Shown here in pieces: positions 7,458 to 16,111 of a stretch of DNA of 25,436 bases. The translations under genes and the position numbers were made by a program. Numbering within the stretch: the stretch's first letter is position 1; every line of letters starts with the position of its first letter. The DNA lies in contig JBGAWE010000040.1 in NCBI GenBank assembly GCA_044227705.1, forward strand, positions 1-25,436, read 5' to 3'. Source of the DNA: JANOQP01 sp044227705. GTDB taxonomy: Bacteria; Bacteroidota; Bacteroidia; Chitinophagales; Saprospiraceae. Under the pieces are notes generated by a model. That model worked only from the letters and a program-made list of their open reading frames with translations, had not been told where the DNA came from and made no database searches.

Positions 7458-9443
7458 ATGGCCAAGCAAAACAGACCGAACCGACCCTCCGCCGCCGCCA
7501 AACCGGCAAGCCATCAAGCCCCCCAATCCGAGGCCTCGGCCGACGGCTGGCTCCCGGTGCTCGGCCTTCTGAACTCGTCGCTCATCATCTTCGGCTTCGC
7601 CTTTTTGCTCTACGCGAACACCCTCTGGCACGAGTTCGTGATGGACGACGCCATCGTCATCACCGACAACATGTTCACCTCGAAGGGCGTCTCGGGCATC
7701 GGCGGCATCTTGACGGAGGACACTTTTTACGGCTTCTTCAAAGAGCGCGGGAAGGAGGCCCTCGTCTCCGGCGGCCGCTACCGCCCGCTGACGCTCGTCC
7801 TGTTCGCCTGTCTGTGGCAGGTGACGCACTCGCCGTTTGTTTTTCACCTGCTGACGGTCTTGCTGTTCGCGGCTTGCTGCGTCGTCCTCTACCGGGTTTT
7901 GAGGCAACTGCTTGAGGGTCAGGGAGTTGTGATGGAAAATTACGTCCCTTTCGCCGCCGCCATCCTCTTTGCCGCGCACCCCATCCACACGGAGGTCGTG
8001 GCGAACGTGAAGGGCTGCGACGAGATAACCACCCTCCTTTTGAGCCTGACGGCCCTCTTTTTCGCCGTGAAATCCGCCCGAGCGGGGACGGTGATGGAGA
8101 ACTGGCTGGCAGCCGGAATCCTTTTTTTGGCGATGCTCTCAAAAGAAAACGCGGTGACGTTCTTGGGCATCATCCCCGTCGCGCTCGTGCTTTTCACCAA
8201 CCTCGGCTGGGCTAAGAGCCTGGCCCGGACGGTTCCGTTCCTTGCAGCCTTCGCCGTCTTCTTCGCCATCCGAACGAGCATCCTCGGCTTCCATTTCGGG
8301 GCCGAGCCGATGGAATTGATGAACAACCCGTTCCTGAAGCTTGTCAACGGCGAGTGGGTCAAGTTCGACGCGGGCGAGCGGGCGGCGACCATCCTTTTCA
8401 CCCTCGGCAAGTACGTCCAACTGCTCTTTGCGCCCATCACCCTGACGCACGACTACTACCCGCGCCACATCGACATCCAGCAGATGTCGAGCGCGGGGGC
8501 GATGGGCAGCCTTTTGCTTTACGTCGCGCTCGGCTGGCTGGCGGTGAGGTGCTGGAAGACGAGCCGGGTGGTCAGTTTTTCCATCCTTTTCTATCTGATG
8601 AGCCTGTCGATCGTGTCGAACGTCGTCTTTCCCGTCGGCACGAACATGGGCGAGCGGTTTGCCTTCATGCCATCGGTCGGATGGTGTTTCGGGGTGGCTT
8701 GGCTGGTGTTCTTTCTTTTCAAAAACTCGAAAAGCATGGCCGCGCCGCTGGCCGTCGTCGGGGTTTTGGCCGCACTTTTTTCATTGAAAACCATCACTCG
8801 GAACCCGGTCTGGCAGTCGAACGACCGCATCTTTTTGACCGACATCGAGACCTCGAAGAACAGCGCGAAGCTCTGCAACGCGGCGGGAGGAACCCTCGTC
8901 GACCAGGCTTTCAAAGAAAAGGATGAGGCCAAAAAGGCCGACCTGCTGGCCCGAGCCGCCGTCCACCTCAACAACGCAGTCAAGATCCACCCGACCTACA
9001 AGAACGCCTTTCTCTTGCTCGGCAACGACTACAACTACGCCAAGCAGTACGACAAGTCGGTCGAATACTACCGCGAGGCCCTGCGCCTCGATCCCGACTA
9101 CAAGGAGGCGAAGGGCAACCTCGCCATCACCCTCCGCGAGGGCGGGAAACAGGCGGGCGAGCAGCAGCACGACGCTGCAAAAGCGCTCAAGCTCCTCAAC
9201 GAAAGCTACCAGCTCAACCCGACCGACATGGAGACCGTCCGCCTGCTCGGCGTGGCCAACGGCATCCTTGGCAACCACCAGGCGGCCATCGGCTTCTTTC
9301 AAAAAGTGGTGGAGGCGCAGCCGAAGAACGCCCGCGCCCTGTTCGACCTCGGCACCGCGTGGACCTTCGCGGGCGACGCGGCGAAGGGCAAGGAGATGCA
9401 GGCCCGGGCGATGGAGATGGATCCGGCGGCTTTCAAGAAATAG
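7458..9443 (+). CDS. TMTC-like (DUF1736) membrane glycosyltransferase with C-terminal TPR repeats
   Basis: The 661-residue protein has about ten or more hydrophobic segments from 33 to ~480, then TPR-type helical repeats (~500-661; AFLLLGNDYNYAKQYDKSVEYYREALRLDP is cut here for length in two motifs: YDKSVEYYREAL and AIGFFQKVV). An acidic pair D63-D64 in the first outer loop (FVMDDAIVI), HPIHTEVVAN, SKENA and the LGKYVQLLFAPITLTHDYYP stretch match the TMTC/DUF1736 group, whose eukaryotic members are O-mannosyltransferases of the GT-C fold using lipid-linked sugar. A role in periplasmic protein or lipid glycosylation is inferred. ATG 7458 is chosen because upstream in-frame codons lie in the promoter region. 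It begins the rightward run with the MBL hydrolase and acyltransferase. Confidence 0.82.
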   Translation: MAKQNRPNRPSAAAKPASHQAPQSEASADGWLPVLGLLNSSLIIFGFAFLLYANTLWHEFVMDDAIVITDNMFTSKGVSGIGGILTEDTFYGFFKERGKEALVSGGRYRPLTLVLFACLWQVTHSPFVFHLLTVLLFAACCVVLYRVLRQLLEGQGVVMENYVPFAAAILFAAHPIHTEVVANVKGCDEITTLLLSLTALFFAVKSARAGTVMENWLAAGILFLAMLSKENAVTFLGIIPVALVLFTNLGWAKSLARTVPFLAAFAVFFAIRTSILGFHFGAEPMELMNNPFLKLVNGEWVKFDAGERAATILFTLGKYVQLLFAPITLTHDYYPRHIDIQQMSSAGAMGSLLLYVALGWLAVRCWKTSRVVSFSILFYLMSLSIVSNVVFPVGTNMGERFAFMPSVGWCFGVAWLVFFLFKNSKSMAAPLAVVGVLAALFSLKTITRNPVWQSNDRIFLTDIETSKNSAKLCNAAGGTLVDQAFKEKDEAKKADLLARAAVHLNNAVKIHPTYKNAFLLLGNDYNYAKQYDKSVEYYREALRLDPDYKEAKGNLAITLREGGKQAGEQQHDAAKALKLLNESYQLNPTDMETVRLLGVANGILGNHQAAIGFFQKVVEAQPKNARALFDLGTAWTFAGDAAKGKEMQARAMEMDPAAFKK

Positions 9444-9473
9444 GTTTTCACCGGCTGTCGGTTGGCCAACGGG

Positions 9474-9481
9474 TATGTTTG
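9474..9481 (+). promoter_or_regulatory. Bacteroidota -7 element ahead of the MBL-fold hydrolase
   Basis: TATGTTTG matches TAnnTTTG exactly, 18 bases before the ATG at 9500. No TTG is found at the proper -33 distance. It suggests that the two downstream genes can be transcribed separately from the TMTC-like gene. Confidence 0.5.
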
Positions 9482-9499
9482 CCGCCGAAATTTTGACGG

Positions 9500-10135
9500 A
9501 TGACGGTACACAGCTTCGAGTTCAACCCTTTCGCCGAGAACACCATCCTTGCCTTCGACGAGACGGGCGAGGCCGCCCTCTTCGACCCCGGCTGCTGGGA
9601 CGACCGCGAGTGGCGGGCACTTGTCGGCTTCGTCGAGAAGAACGGCCTGACAGTGCGGCGGCTCATCAACACGCACTGCCACCTCGACCACGTCTTCGGC
9701 AACCGCTGGGCGGCCGAGAAATGGGGCCTGCCGCTCGAAATCCACCGGCTGGAAATCCCAGTTCTGGCCCGTTTCGAGGACTCGTGCCGTAAATTCGGCG
9801 TGCCGGTCGTGGCCTCGCAGCCGGAACCGGGCGGCTTCATCGGCGACGGCGACCTCGTCACCTTTGGAAAAACAACCCTCCGCGCCATCCTCGCGCCGGG
9901 CCACTCGCCCGGTTCGCTCTGTTTTTTCGAGGAAAAAGAGGCGACGCTCATCGGCGGCGACGTGCTTTTTTTTGAGAGCATCGGCCGCACCGACCTGCCC
10001 GGCGGCAACCACGAGACGTTGCTCAAAAGCATCCGGGAGCGGCTGTTCGCGCTGCCGCCCGAGACCGTCGTCTACCCCGGGCACGGCCCGACGACGACCA
10101 TCCGGCACGAGATGGAGAACAACCCGTTTTTATGA
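9500..10135 (+). CDS. MBL-fold metallohydrolase (glyoxalase II-like)
   Basis: This 211-residue protein has the full set of metal ligands of the metallo-beta-lactamase fold: H59-x-H61-x-D63-H64 (THCHLDH), H135 (PGHSPGS), D154 (IGGDVLF) and H195 (YPGHGP). The pattern and small size match the YcbL/glyoxalase II-like branch, which hydrolyses thioesters such as S-lactoylglutathione in some members. It lacks the extra C-terminal helical domain of full glyoxalase II, so the substrate is uncertain. No signal peptide is seen; it should be cytoplasmic and bind two metal ions. Its stop overlaps the next start by ATGA (10132-10135), indicating translational coupling with the acyltransferase. Confidence 0.9.
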   Translation: MTVHSFEFNPFAENTILAFDETGEAALFDPGCWDDREWRALVGFVEKNGLTVRRLINTHCHLDHVFGNRWAAEKWGLPLEIHRLEIPVLARFEDSCRKFGVPVVASQPEPGGFIGDGDLVTFGKTTLRAILAPGHSPGSLCFFEEKEATLIGGDVLFFESIGRTDLPGGNHETLLKSIRERLFALPPETVVYPGHGPTTTIRHEMENNPFL

Positions 10136-11070
10136 AATCGGTGCGCGAGCTGTACGAGCTTTTTTGCAGTCAAAACAATGATGTGCCGCTCTTTCACCAG
10201 CCCTTTTACCTCGACGCGGTCTGCGGCGGAAGGGAGAACTGGTCGGCCGTAGTCTCTGAAAAAGGCGGCCGCGTTGTCGGCCTCTGGCCTTTTTATTTGA
10301 AGAAATTCGGCGGCTGGCGGTACGTCGCCATGCCTGATTTGTGCCGGTTGATGGGGCCTTTCTTTTCAAAAGAGGTCGCGGGAAAAGAAGGCGGCTTATT
10401 GAAAGGGATGATTCCGCAACTGCCCAAGCTGGCCGCTTTCGAGCAAGACTTTCATTATCAAAACCAGAACTGGCTGCCCTTCCACTGGCGGGGCTTTCGG
10501 CAGACGACGCGGTTTTCCTATCGAATCCCGCTCGGCGGGGGCCTCGAAGCAGTGTGGCAAAACGTCGACGCCGATTATCGGAACAACAAAATCCGCCGGG
10601 CGGCCGAGGTCGTCCGGTTGCGCGAGGATGCGACGCTCGACGAGTTTTGGCGCGTCCACTCGCTCGGTCTCGGGCGGCAGGGTCAGCGGCTTTCGTTCGA
10701 TTTCCCTTTTTTGAAAAAGCTCGATGACTCGCTGGCCGTGCATGGCTCTCGCCGAATCTTCCTCGCGGAGGACGCGGCGGGCAACGCCCACTCGGCCGCC
10801 TACCTTGTTTGGGACAAAGAGACCGCCTACCTACTCATGGCGGGCGACGACCCCGGGCTGCGGTCGAGCGGTGCGGGCATCTGGCTGACATGGGAGCTGG
10901 TCAAGTTTTCCCACGACGTTCTTCGGGTGTCGGAGTTCGACTTCCTCGGCTCGATGGTCGAGGGAATCGAGCGCGTCCGGCGCAACTTTGGGGCGGAGCA
11001 GCGGCCCTATTTCCGCATCCAAAAAGAGTGGTCGGCGGCCTGGCGGGTGGGGAAGTTTTTGTTGAGGTGA
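10132..11070 (+). CDS. FemAB/GNAT-like acyltransferase (Acetyltransf_6 type)
   Basis: The 312-residue protein reads as a double-GNAT (FemAB/BioF2-like) acyltransferase: an N-terminal half with FHQPFYLDAV and VGLWPFYLKK, and a C-terminal half with the DYRNNKIRRA segment, HSAAYLVWDKETAYLLMAG and SEFDFLGSMVEGIERVRRNFG. The last motif (phenylalanine-rich strand, then SM-x-G-I-x-x-x-R-x-x-FG) is typical of this family in Bacteroidota. Members transfer acyl or aminoacyl groups in cell-envelope or polysaccharide synthesis, but the acceptor here is unknown. The start overlaps the preceding stop by 4 bp. A terminator follows at 11096-11134, making this the end of the rightward transcription unit. Confidence 0.78.
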   Translation: MKSVRELYELFCSQNNDVPLFHQPFYLDAVCGGRENWSAVVSEKGGRVVGLWPFYLKKFGGWRYVAMPDLCRLMGPFFSKEVAGKEGGLLKGMIPQLPKLAAFEQDFHYQNQNWLPFHWRGFRQTTRFSYRIPLGGGLEAVWQNVDADYRNNKIRRAAEVVRLREDATLDEFWRVHSLGLGRQGQRLSFDFPFLKKLDDSLAVHGSRRIFLAEDAAGNAHSAAYLVWDKETAYLLMAGDDPGLRSSGAGIWLTWELVKFSHDVLRVSEFDFLGSMVEGIERVRRNFGAEQRPYFRIQKEWSAAWRVGKFLLR

Positions 11071-11095
11071 GGGGAGCTTTCAGTTTTTGGAAAAG

Positions 11096-11134
11096 AAAAA
11101 AGCCGCCTCGGGTCAACCCCGAAGCGGCTTTTTT
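11096..11134. terminator. Rho-independent terminator, bidirectional
   Basis: GCCGC (11102-11106) pairs with GCGGC (11124-11128) and TCGGG (11108-11112) pairs with CCCGA (11118-11122), flanked by A6 on the left and T-rich sequence on the right. It can serve both the acyltransferase gene (stop 11070) and the convergent protease gene (stop 11155). Confidence 0.9.
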
Positions 11135-11154
11135 ATATGCTAACTTGCTGAAAA

Positions 11155-13084
11155 TCAGTGCTGCACGACGAGTTTTCGCGTTGCGGTCAGCTCGCCCTGC
11201 CGCACCTGCACGAAGTACAGCCCCTCGACCAGCCGACCGGTCTGGAAGGAGAACAGGTTGTCGCCCTTCGAGATTTGGCGGGTCTGCGCCTCGACGGCAC
11301 GGCCGGTCACGTCGAGGAGCGAGACGGTGGCCTCGGCATCCTTCGTCATCGGGACTTCGATGGTCACGGCCTCGTTCGAGGGGTTGGGGAAGAGGCCGAA
11401 GTTGACGAACTCAACCGGGATTTCCTGTTCGGTCACGTTGCCGTCGGTCGTGCCGTCCGTCCGCCAGGCGGTGGAGGAGAGGGCGACGGTCAGCGTGTAG
11501 CATTGGGTGTTGCTGAATGCGCCCTGATACCCGTAGACATAGGCGGTGTATGCGGTGGAAACGGTGGCGTTGTTGAGGATGATTTGCTCGTCATACGGGT
11601 AGTCGTTCTGCGAGATGCCGACCTGGGTGCCGCTGCGGTAGACCTTCAGGTCGAAGTCGGCGGGCAGCGTGGTGAGGGTGACCTTGATGTTTCGCTGCGC
11701 TGAGGTGTTGCCGAAGGACCACCAGTCGTTGTCCGTCGAGGTCGAGATTTGGCTCTGCTTGGGCGTTCCGATGGTGATGGGCTTGGCGGTCTGGCGGGTG
11801 TTGTTCGGCTCGTTGTTCTCCGAGCAGCCGCCACCGCCCGAGGCGGTCGTGGTAAAGGTCGAGGCGGCGGAGTAGGCGCTCGTCGTGCCGTTGCAGTTGG
11901 CCTGGACTTGATAGTTGTAGGCCGTCCCGGCGGTAAGGCCGGAGAGCGTGTAGCTCGTCGAGGTGAGGGCAGAGACGGTCGTCCCAGTCGAAGAGGAGCC
12001 GAAACTTCCACTGCAGATATAGTTCGTCGCGCCAAGGACGCGCTAGAACCTTTGTAGCCGAGCTGGTCGTGATGCTACCCGCCGAAAGGCTGCCCGGCGT
12101 CCCGCACGAGCCTCCTGTCGGCGGCTGGCAGCCAAGCGAGGTCGTGAGGCTGTTGCGCGAGCCGCCCGTGGCGAATAGTGCCTGCGCCCGGTTCTTCTGC
12201 CCGGTGGAGAACATGTACATGCAAGCGTCGTCGGTGTAGTCCATGTAGTTCATGGTCATCATCGCGTGGGCCGTGCCGCCGCAGGTGGAGTTGGTCGGGT
12301 AGGCAGGACAGCCGTAGTTGGAGGTCGTGTGGATGGGGGTGTCGCTCACTTGGTCGTTGCCGCAGTTGGCGTCGCCCCAGATGTGGCGCAGGTTGAGCCA
12401 GTGGCCGACCTCGTGCGTGGCCGTGCGGCCGAGGTGGAAGGGCGGCGTGGCCGTCCCGATGGTGCCGAAGTACCGGTAGTCGATGACCACGCCGTCCGTG
12501 TTCGCCGCGCCGCCGGGGAACTGGGCGTAGCCCAAAATCCCGCCGCCGATCTGGCAGACCCAGAGGTTGAGGTAGGAGGCGGCTGGCCAGGCGTTGTCGC
12601 CGCCCGAGGAGTTGAACTTGACGGCGTCGTTCGTCCCGAAGTTCGTGACCGTCGTGCTTTTGCGCACGATGCCGTTTGTTGCCGCGCCGCTCGGGTCGCG
12701 CTGCGCCATGCAGAACTGCACCTCGCAGTCGGCGACGAGGCCGAGGAACTCGCTCGGGGTGTTCGGCCATTCGGTGTTCAGCTTGCGGAAGTCGTTGTTG
12801 AGGACGGTGAGCTGCGAGGCGATTTGCGCGTCGGAGATGTTCTGCGCCGCCGTCTTGTAGAGGACGTGGACGACGACCGGGATGGTCACCACCGTGCGGT
12901 CGGAGGCGGGGTGGTCGAGGAGGTACTGGTTGGTGAACTGTTCGATGGCCTCCATCCGGTCGCGCAGCCCGGGGTCGGCCTGGAGCTGCTGCTGGAGGTG
13001 CTCGTCGGAGCCGCAAATGCGCTGGGCGGAGCCGATGGAGGCGAGGCTGGCAAGGACGGCCAGCACGAGCATGGTTCTTTTCAT
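11155..13084 (-). CDS. M43 (cytophagalysin-like) zinc metalloprotease with FN3, PPC and T9SS sorting domains; frameshifted
   Basis: From ATG 13084, the protein has a signal peptide (MKRTMLVLAVLASLASIGSAQ), a propeptide, then the metzincin site HEVGHWLNLRH (224-234) followed by WGD, and the Met-turn at M281 (NYMDYTDDACMYMF). This is the pappalysin/cytophagalysin (MEROPS M43) pattern, a secreted endopeptidase. Residues from ~330 begin an FN3 domain (PGSLSAGSITTSSAT), and the reading frame is lost there. In the +1-shifted frame, opening just after a TAG at 12045-12043, the protein resumes as LGATNYICSG, completes FN3, then a PPC domain (ENNEPNNT...DNDWWSF) and a T9SS type A domain (FGLFPNPSNEAV...RKLVVQH) to the stop at 11155. 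All parts look intact apart from the shift at ~12043-12055, which may be a sequence error. In-frame TTG/ATG codons upstream of 13084 lack a signal peptide. Confidence 0.85.
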
Positions 13085-13468
13085 GAATTGTGTGTTGATA
13101 AATGAAGCGATATTGAACGAATCGGTTTTTGGCTCAAACGGGAGGCTCTGAAAGGTGGGTTGCTTGCCCGGCCCACGTCCGGCTTTTTCCGTCAGGAATG
13201 CGACAATGGCCGGGTGAGGTGGACGCCGTACCGGCGGCTTGGCCATCGGCAGCGGGCAAAAAATTCGGCGCGGCCGGTCTCATTCTGAAAGACACGCGCC
13301 GACCTTTCGGCTTTCAAAAAATTATAAAGGGGAAACAAATTTCGAGGAGAGGAGCAGGACAAAATTAGCACGGCCAGCTCCCGTAAAACCTCCGTTTTTG
13401 ACAACGGCAAATATCATGTGACAGAATTTTCTCCAAACCATCCATCCTCCCGCTAAATTTTGTCGAAT
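13085..13468. other. Divergent intergenic region between protease and trehalase
   Basis: This 384-bp gap has no convincing gene; short open frames in it have no recognisable features. It must hold promoters for both directions. Read leftward, TAATTTTG (13367-13360) is an exact -7 match but would leave a leader of about 270 bases. Read rightward, TAAATTTTG (13454-13462) is one base longer than the consensus and lies directly ahead of the trehalase start. The middle, 13170-13300, is as GC-rich as coding sequence; the 13310-13440 part is AT-rich. Confidence 0.6.
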
Positions 13469-15103
13469 ATGAAATTCACTCACTTAACGACGCTCTGTGT
13501 CGGCCTTCTGACTTTTTTCGGTTGCTCAAACGGCCCAACTTCGACCAACTCCGGCAACTCGATGGCACCCGCCGCCGCCGACCCGCTCGCCCCGCCCGAT
13601 GTGGTCTACGGCCCGCTGTTCGAGGCGGTTCAGGGCGAAAAAGTCTTCCTCGACAGCAAGACCTTCCCGGACTGCACGCCGAAGACCTCCATCTCCGAAA
13701 TCATGCAGCGGTGGGAAAGCTCGAAAGGGCAGGCCGGTTTCGACATCAAAAAATTCACTGCCGACAACTTTGACCTGCCCGTCAACTCGCAGACTGGGTA
13801 CCGCTCGGATTCCTCCCAAAAAACCGCCGTGCACATCGAATCGCTCTGGGAAACGCTTACGAGAAATCCGCAGAACGTGACGCGCGGCTCCCTCCTCGCG
13901 CTGCCGAAAAGCTACGTCGTGCCCGGCGGCCGCTTCCGCGAAATCTATTACTGGGACAGTTTTTTCACCATGCTCGGCCTCCGCGCCAGCGGCCGTGTAG
14001 ACCTAATCGAGAACATGGTGGAAAACTTCGCCCATCTCATCGACACCTACGGCCACATCCCGAACGGCAACCGCACCTATTATTTGAGCCGCTCGCAGCC
14101 GCCCTTTTTTGCCATGATGGTGCGCCTGCTCGACGAGGCCAAGCCGGGCAAGACCGTCGCCGAGCGGCCGCTCGTCCGCTTCCTCCCGCAGATGGAAAAA
14201 GAGCTTGATTTTTGGATGGCCAGCAGCCGCGACCCGAAGCTCCAGTCGGCCGACCACGTCGCACCGATGGCCGAGCGACGGGTCGTGGTCTTGAAGGAAG
14301 GCATCCTAAACCGCTACTTCGACGACAGCGACACGCCCCGCGCCGAGAGCTGGCGCGAAGACCTCGAGACCGCCAAAAAGAGCGGCCGCCCCGCCACCGA
14401 GGTCTATAAAAACCTCAAGGCCGGGGCCGAATCCGGCTGGGACTTCAGCTCCCGCTGGCTGGCCGACGGGCAGAACCTGACCACCATCCGCGTCCTCGAC
14501 ATCCTGCCCGTCGACCTCAACTGCTTGCTCTACAACCTCGAAAAGACCATCGGCGAGGCATATCAACTCAAAGGCGACGCGGACAAGGCCACCCTTTTCA
14601 CCCGAAACGCCGACCAGCGCGCCGACCTCATCCGCCAATATTTTTGGAACGAAACGAGCGGCTTCTTCGAGGACTTCGACTTCAAAAACAACAAGCCGAC
14701 CGGCCTGCGGTGCCTCGCCGGGGCTTTCCCGCTCTATTTCGGCCTCGCCTCGAAAGAACAGGCGGCGAGCATGGCTAAGGTTTTGGAAAAGGAGTTCCTG
14801 CTCCCGGGCGGCTTCGTCACGACCCGCTCGAAGACCGGCCAGCAATGGGACTTCCCCAACGCCTGGCCCCCGCTCCAGTGGATGACCGTGCGCGGCCTCG
14901 AAAAAACGGGCAACGAGCGGCTCGCCGCCGAGGCCAAAAAACGCTGGCTCGCGCTCAACGACCGCGTCTTCAAGAACACCGGGAAGATGATGGAAAAATA
15001 CCGCGTCGACGACCTCACGCTGCCCGGCGGCGGCGGCGAGTACCCCGTGCAGGACGGGTTCGGGTGGACGAACGGCGTCTATCTCGATTTTTTGCGGAAG
15101 TAA
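13469..15103 (+). CDS. treA: Periplasmic lipoprotein trehalase, glycoside hydrolase family 37
   Basis: This 544-residue enzyme should hydrolyse alpha,alpha-trehalose to two glucose molecules. Both GH37 signatures are present: PGGRFREIYYWDSFF and QWDFPNAWPP. D325 (SGWDFSSRW), E509 (MMEKY) and E524 (GGGGEY) match the spacing of E. coli TreA D312, E496 and E511 exactly (a constant offset of 13), so the catalytic acid and base appear conserved. The N-terminus has a lipobox (LTFFGC, Cys19), so it is a lipid-anchored envelope protein rather than a free periplasmic one. ATG 13469 is chosen; a TTG three codons earlier (13460) is part of the promoter-like region. Its stop lies only 3 bp from the stop of the convergent SUMF1 gene, leaving no room for a terminator. 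Confidence 0.95.
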   Translation: MKFTHLTTLCVGLLTFFGCSNGPTSTNSGNSMAPAAADPLAPPDVVYGPLFEAVQGEKVFLDSKTFPDCTPKTSISEIMQRWESSKGQAGFDIKKFTADNFDLPVNSQTGYRSDSSQKTAVHIESLWETLTRNPQNVTRGSLLALPKSYVVPGGRFREIYYWDSFFTMLGLRASGRVDLIENMVENFAHLIDTYGHIPNGNRTYYLSRSQPPFFAMMVRLLDEAKPGKTVAERPLVRFLPQMEKELDFWMASSRDPKLQSADHVAPMAERRVVVLKEGILNRYFDDSDTPRAESWREDLETAKKSGRPATEVYKNLKAGAESGWDFSSRWLADGQNLTTIRVLDILPVDLNCLLYNLEKTIGEAYQLKGDADKATLFTRNADQRADLIRQYFWNETSGFFEDFDFKNNKPTGLRCLAGAFPLYFGLASKEQAASMAKVLEKEFLLPGGFVTTRSKTGQQWDFPNAWPPLQWMTVRGLEKTGNERLAAEAKKRWLALNDRVFKNTGKMMEKYRVDDLTLPGGGGEYPVQDGFGWTNGVYLDFLRK

Positions 15104-15106
15104 AAA

Positions 15107-15973
15107 TCAGTCCCGCGCCAGCCGGAAGCCGGTCGTCATCTCCCGCGCCGAGCGGGAGCGGCTGTCGCGGGCGGTCGTGCGGCAGCGCGTCGGCGTGGAG
15201 CCGAAGGAGCCGCCGTGTACGACGCGCCGGTCGGCCCGCGCCCCTTCCTCCCAGACGATGGAGCGGCTCGGAGCGCCGTTGTAGTTGTCGTGCCAGCCGT
15301 CGGCGCACCATTCTTTGACGTTGCCGCTCATGTCGTAGAGGCCCAGCTCGTTCGACTTTTTCTGTCCGACGGGGCGAGGGTACTTGTCGGTGCTGCGCGT
15401 CGTGATGACGTTGTCGAACCATGCGACCTCCTCTGCGTCGTCGCTGCCCGCGCACTCAAAGCCCCGGCTTTTCGTGCCGCCCCGGGCGGCAAACTCCCAC
15501 TCGGCCTCGGAGGGCAGCCGGTATCGCTGGCCGGTCATCTCGGAGAGTTTTTGGATGAAAACCTGCACGTCGTCCCAGCTGACGCTCTCGACCGGGCAGT
15601 CGTCGCATCCGGCGAACTTCGACGGGTTAGTCCCCATCACAGCCATCCAATCGGCCTGCGTCACCTCGTATTTCGAGATGTAAAAAGCATCGACGTGCAC
15701 GTCGTGCTCCGGCTCGGTGTTGAGCGTCTCGTTGTTGGTGGCGAAGGTCGAGGCGTTCTGCCCGAGCGTCATGCGGCCCTCCTCGACGAGGACCATGTTC
15801 TTCTCGAAATCGACCGGGGATTGCCCGCCGACGGGCTGCTGGCCACAGACAAAAGCCAGTCCGAGCGAGCTGGCCAGCGCGAGAAAAAGTGGTTTGTTCT
15901 GTTTCAAAATCTGCGACGAAGCGAGGGCGCGATAGGTGTTTTGCAGCAAGAAGAAAGGATTGGAAGCGACCAT
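15107..15973 (-). CDS. Secreted SUMF1/FGE-like domain protein
   Basis: The 288-residue protein is a SUMF1 (formylglycine-generating-enzyme-like) domain from ~55 to the end (NMVLVEEGRMTLG, DAFYISKYEVTQADW, YRLPSEAEWEFAARGG, LGLYDMSGNVKEWC, VVHGGSFGS, TGFRLARD). Residues 27-45 (KPLFLALASSLGLAFVCGQ) look like a signal peptide with a long lead; a TTG at 15907 would give the neat form MKQNKPLFLALASS. The C-terminal cysteine pair that true FGE uses for sulfatase activation is not seen (only Cys264 in TRCRTTARD), so FGE activity is doubtful; many family members are binding or structural domains. It is the downstream partner and close paralogue of the C-terminal domain of the 889-residue protein. An exact -7 element lies at 16034-16027. 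Confidence 0.87.
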   Translation of the reverse strand: MVASNPFFLLQNTYRALASSQILKQNKPLFLALASSLGLAFVCGQQPVGGQSPVDFEKNMVLVEEGRMTLGQNASTFATNNETLNTEPEHDVHVDAFYISKYEVTQADWMAVMGTNPSKFAGCDDCPVESVSWDDVQVFIQKLSEMTGQRYRLPSEAEWEFAARGGTKSRGFECAGSDDAEEVAWFDNVITTRSTDKYPRPVGQKKSNELGLYDMSGNVKEWCADGWHDNYNGAPSRSIVWEEGARADRRVVHGGSFGSTPTRCRTTARDSRSRSAREMTTGFRLARD

Positions 15974-16026
15974 GATTAAAAATCAACTACGGGTTGATGG
16001 TTTGCCGGGGGCGGATTAATCACGGA

Positions 16027-16034
16027 CAAATGTA
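16027..16034 (-). promoter_or_regulatory. Bacteroidota -7 element ahead of the secreted SUMF1 gene
   Basis: Read leftward, TACATTTG matches TAnnTTTG exactly. Transcription would begin near 16020, about 47 bases before the ATG at 15973. It directly follows the hairpin at 16058-16040, so upstream termination and new initiation sit side by side. No TTG at -33 is seen. Confidence 0.55.
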
Positions 16035-16039
16035 AAACT

Positions 16040-16058
16040 GCCGCCATGTTTCGGCGGC
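16040..16058 (-). terminator. Hairpin, possible terminator of the 889-residue gene
   Basis: Read leftward, GCCGCC and GGCGGC form a 6-bp GC stem around a 7-base loop, followed by AGTTTTA. It lies 54 bp after the stop at 16112. The T-tract is short, so termination may be partial. Confidence 0.45.
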
Positions 16059-16111
16059 CGGGGGCAAGAAGAACAAGTTATCCACAGCGGTTGTGAGCAA
16101 AAATCGGGCCC

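Noticed and set aside
13192..13410. 72-residue leftward open frame in the protease/trehalase gap
   Set aside because: No motif, biased composition and no ribosome or promoter support at its start.
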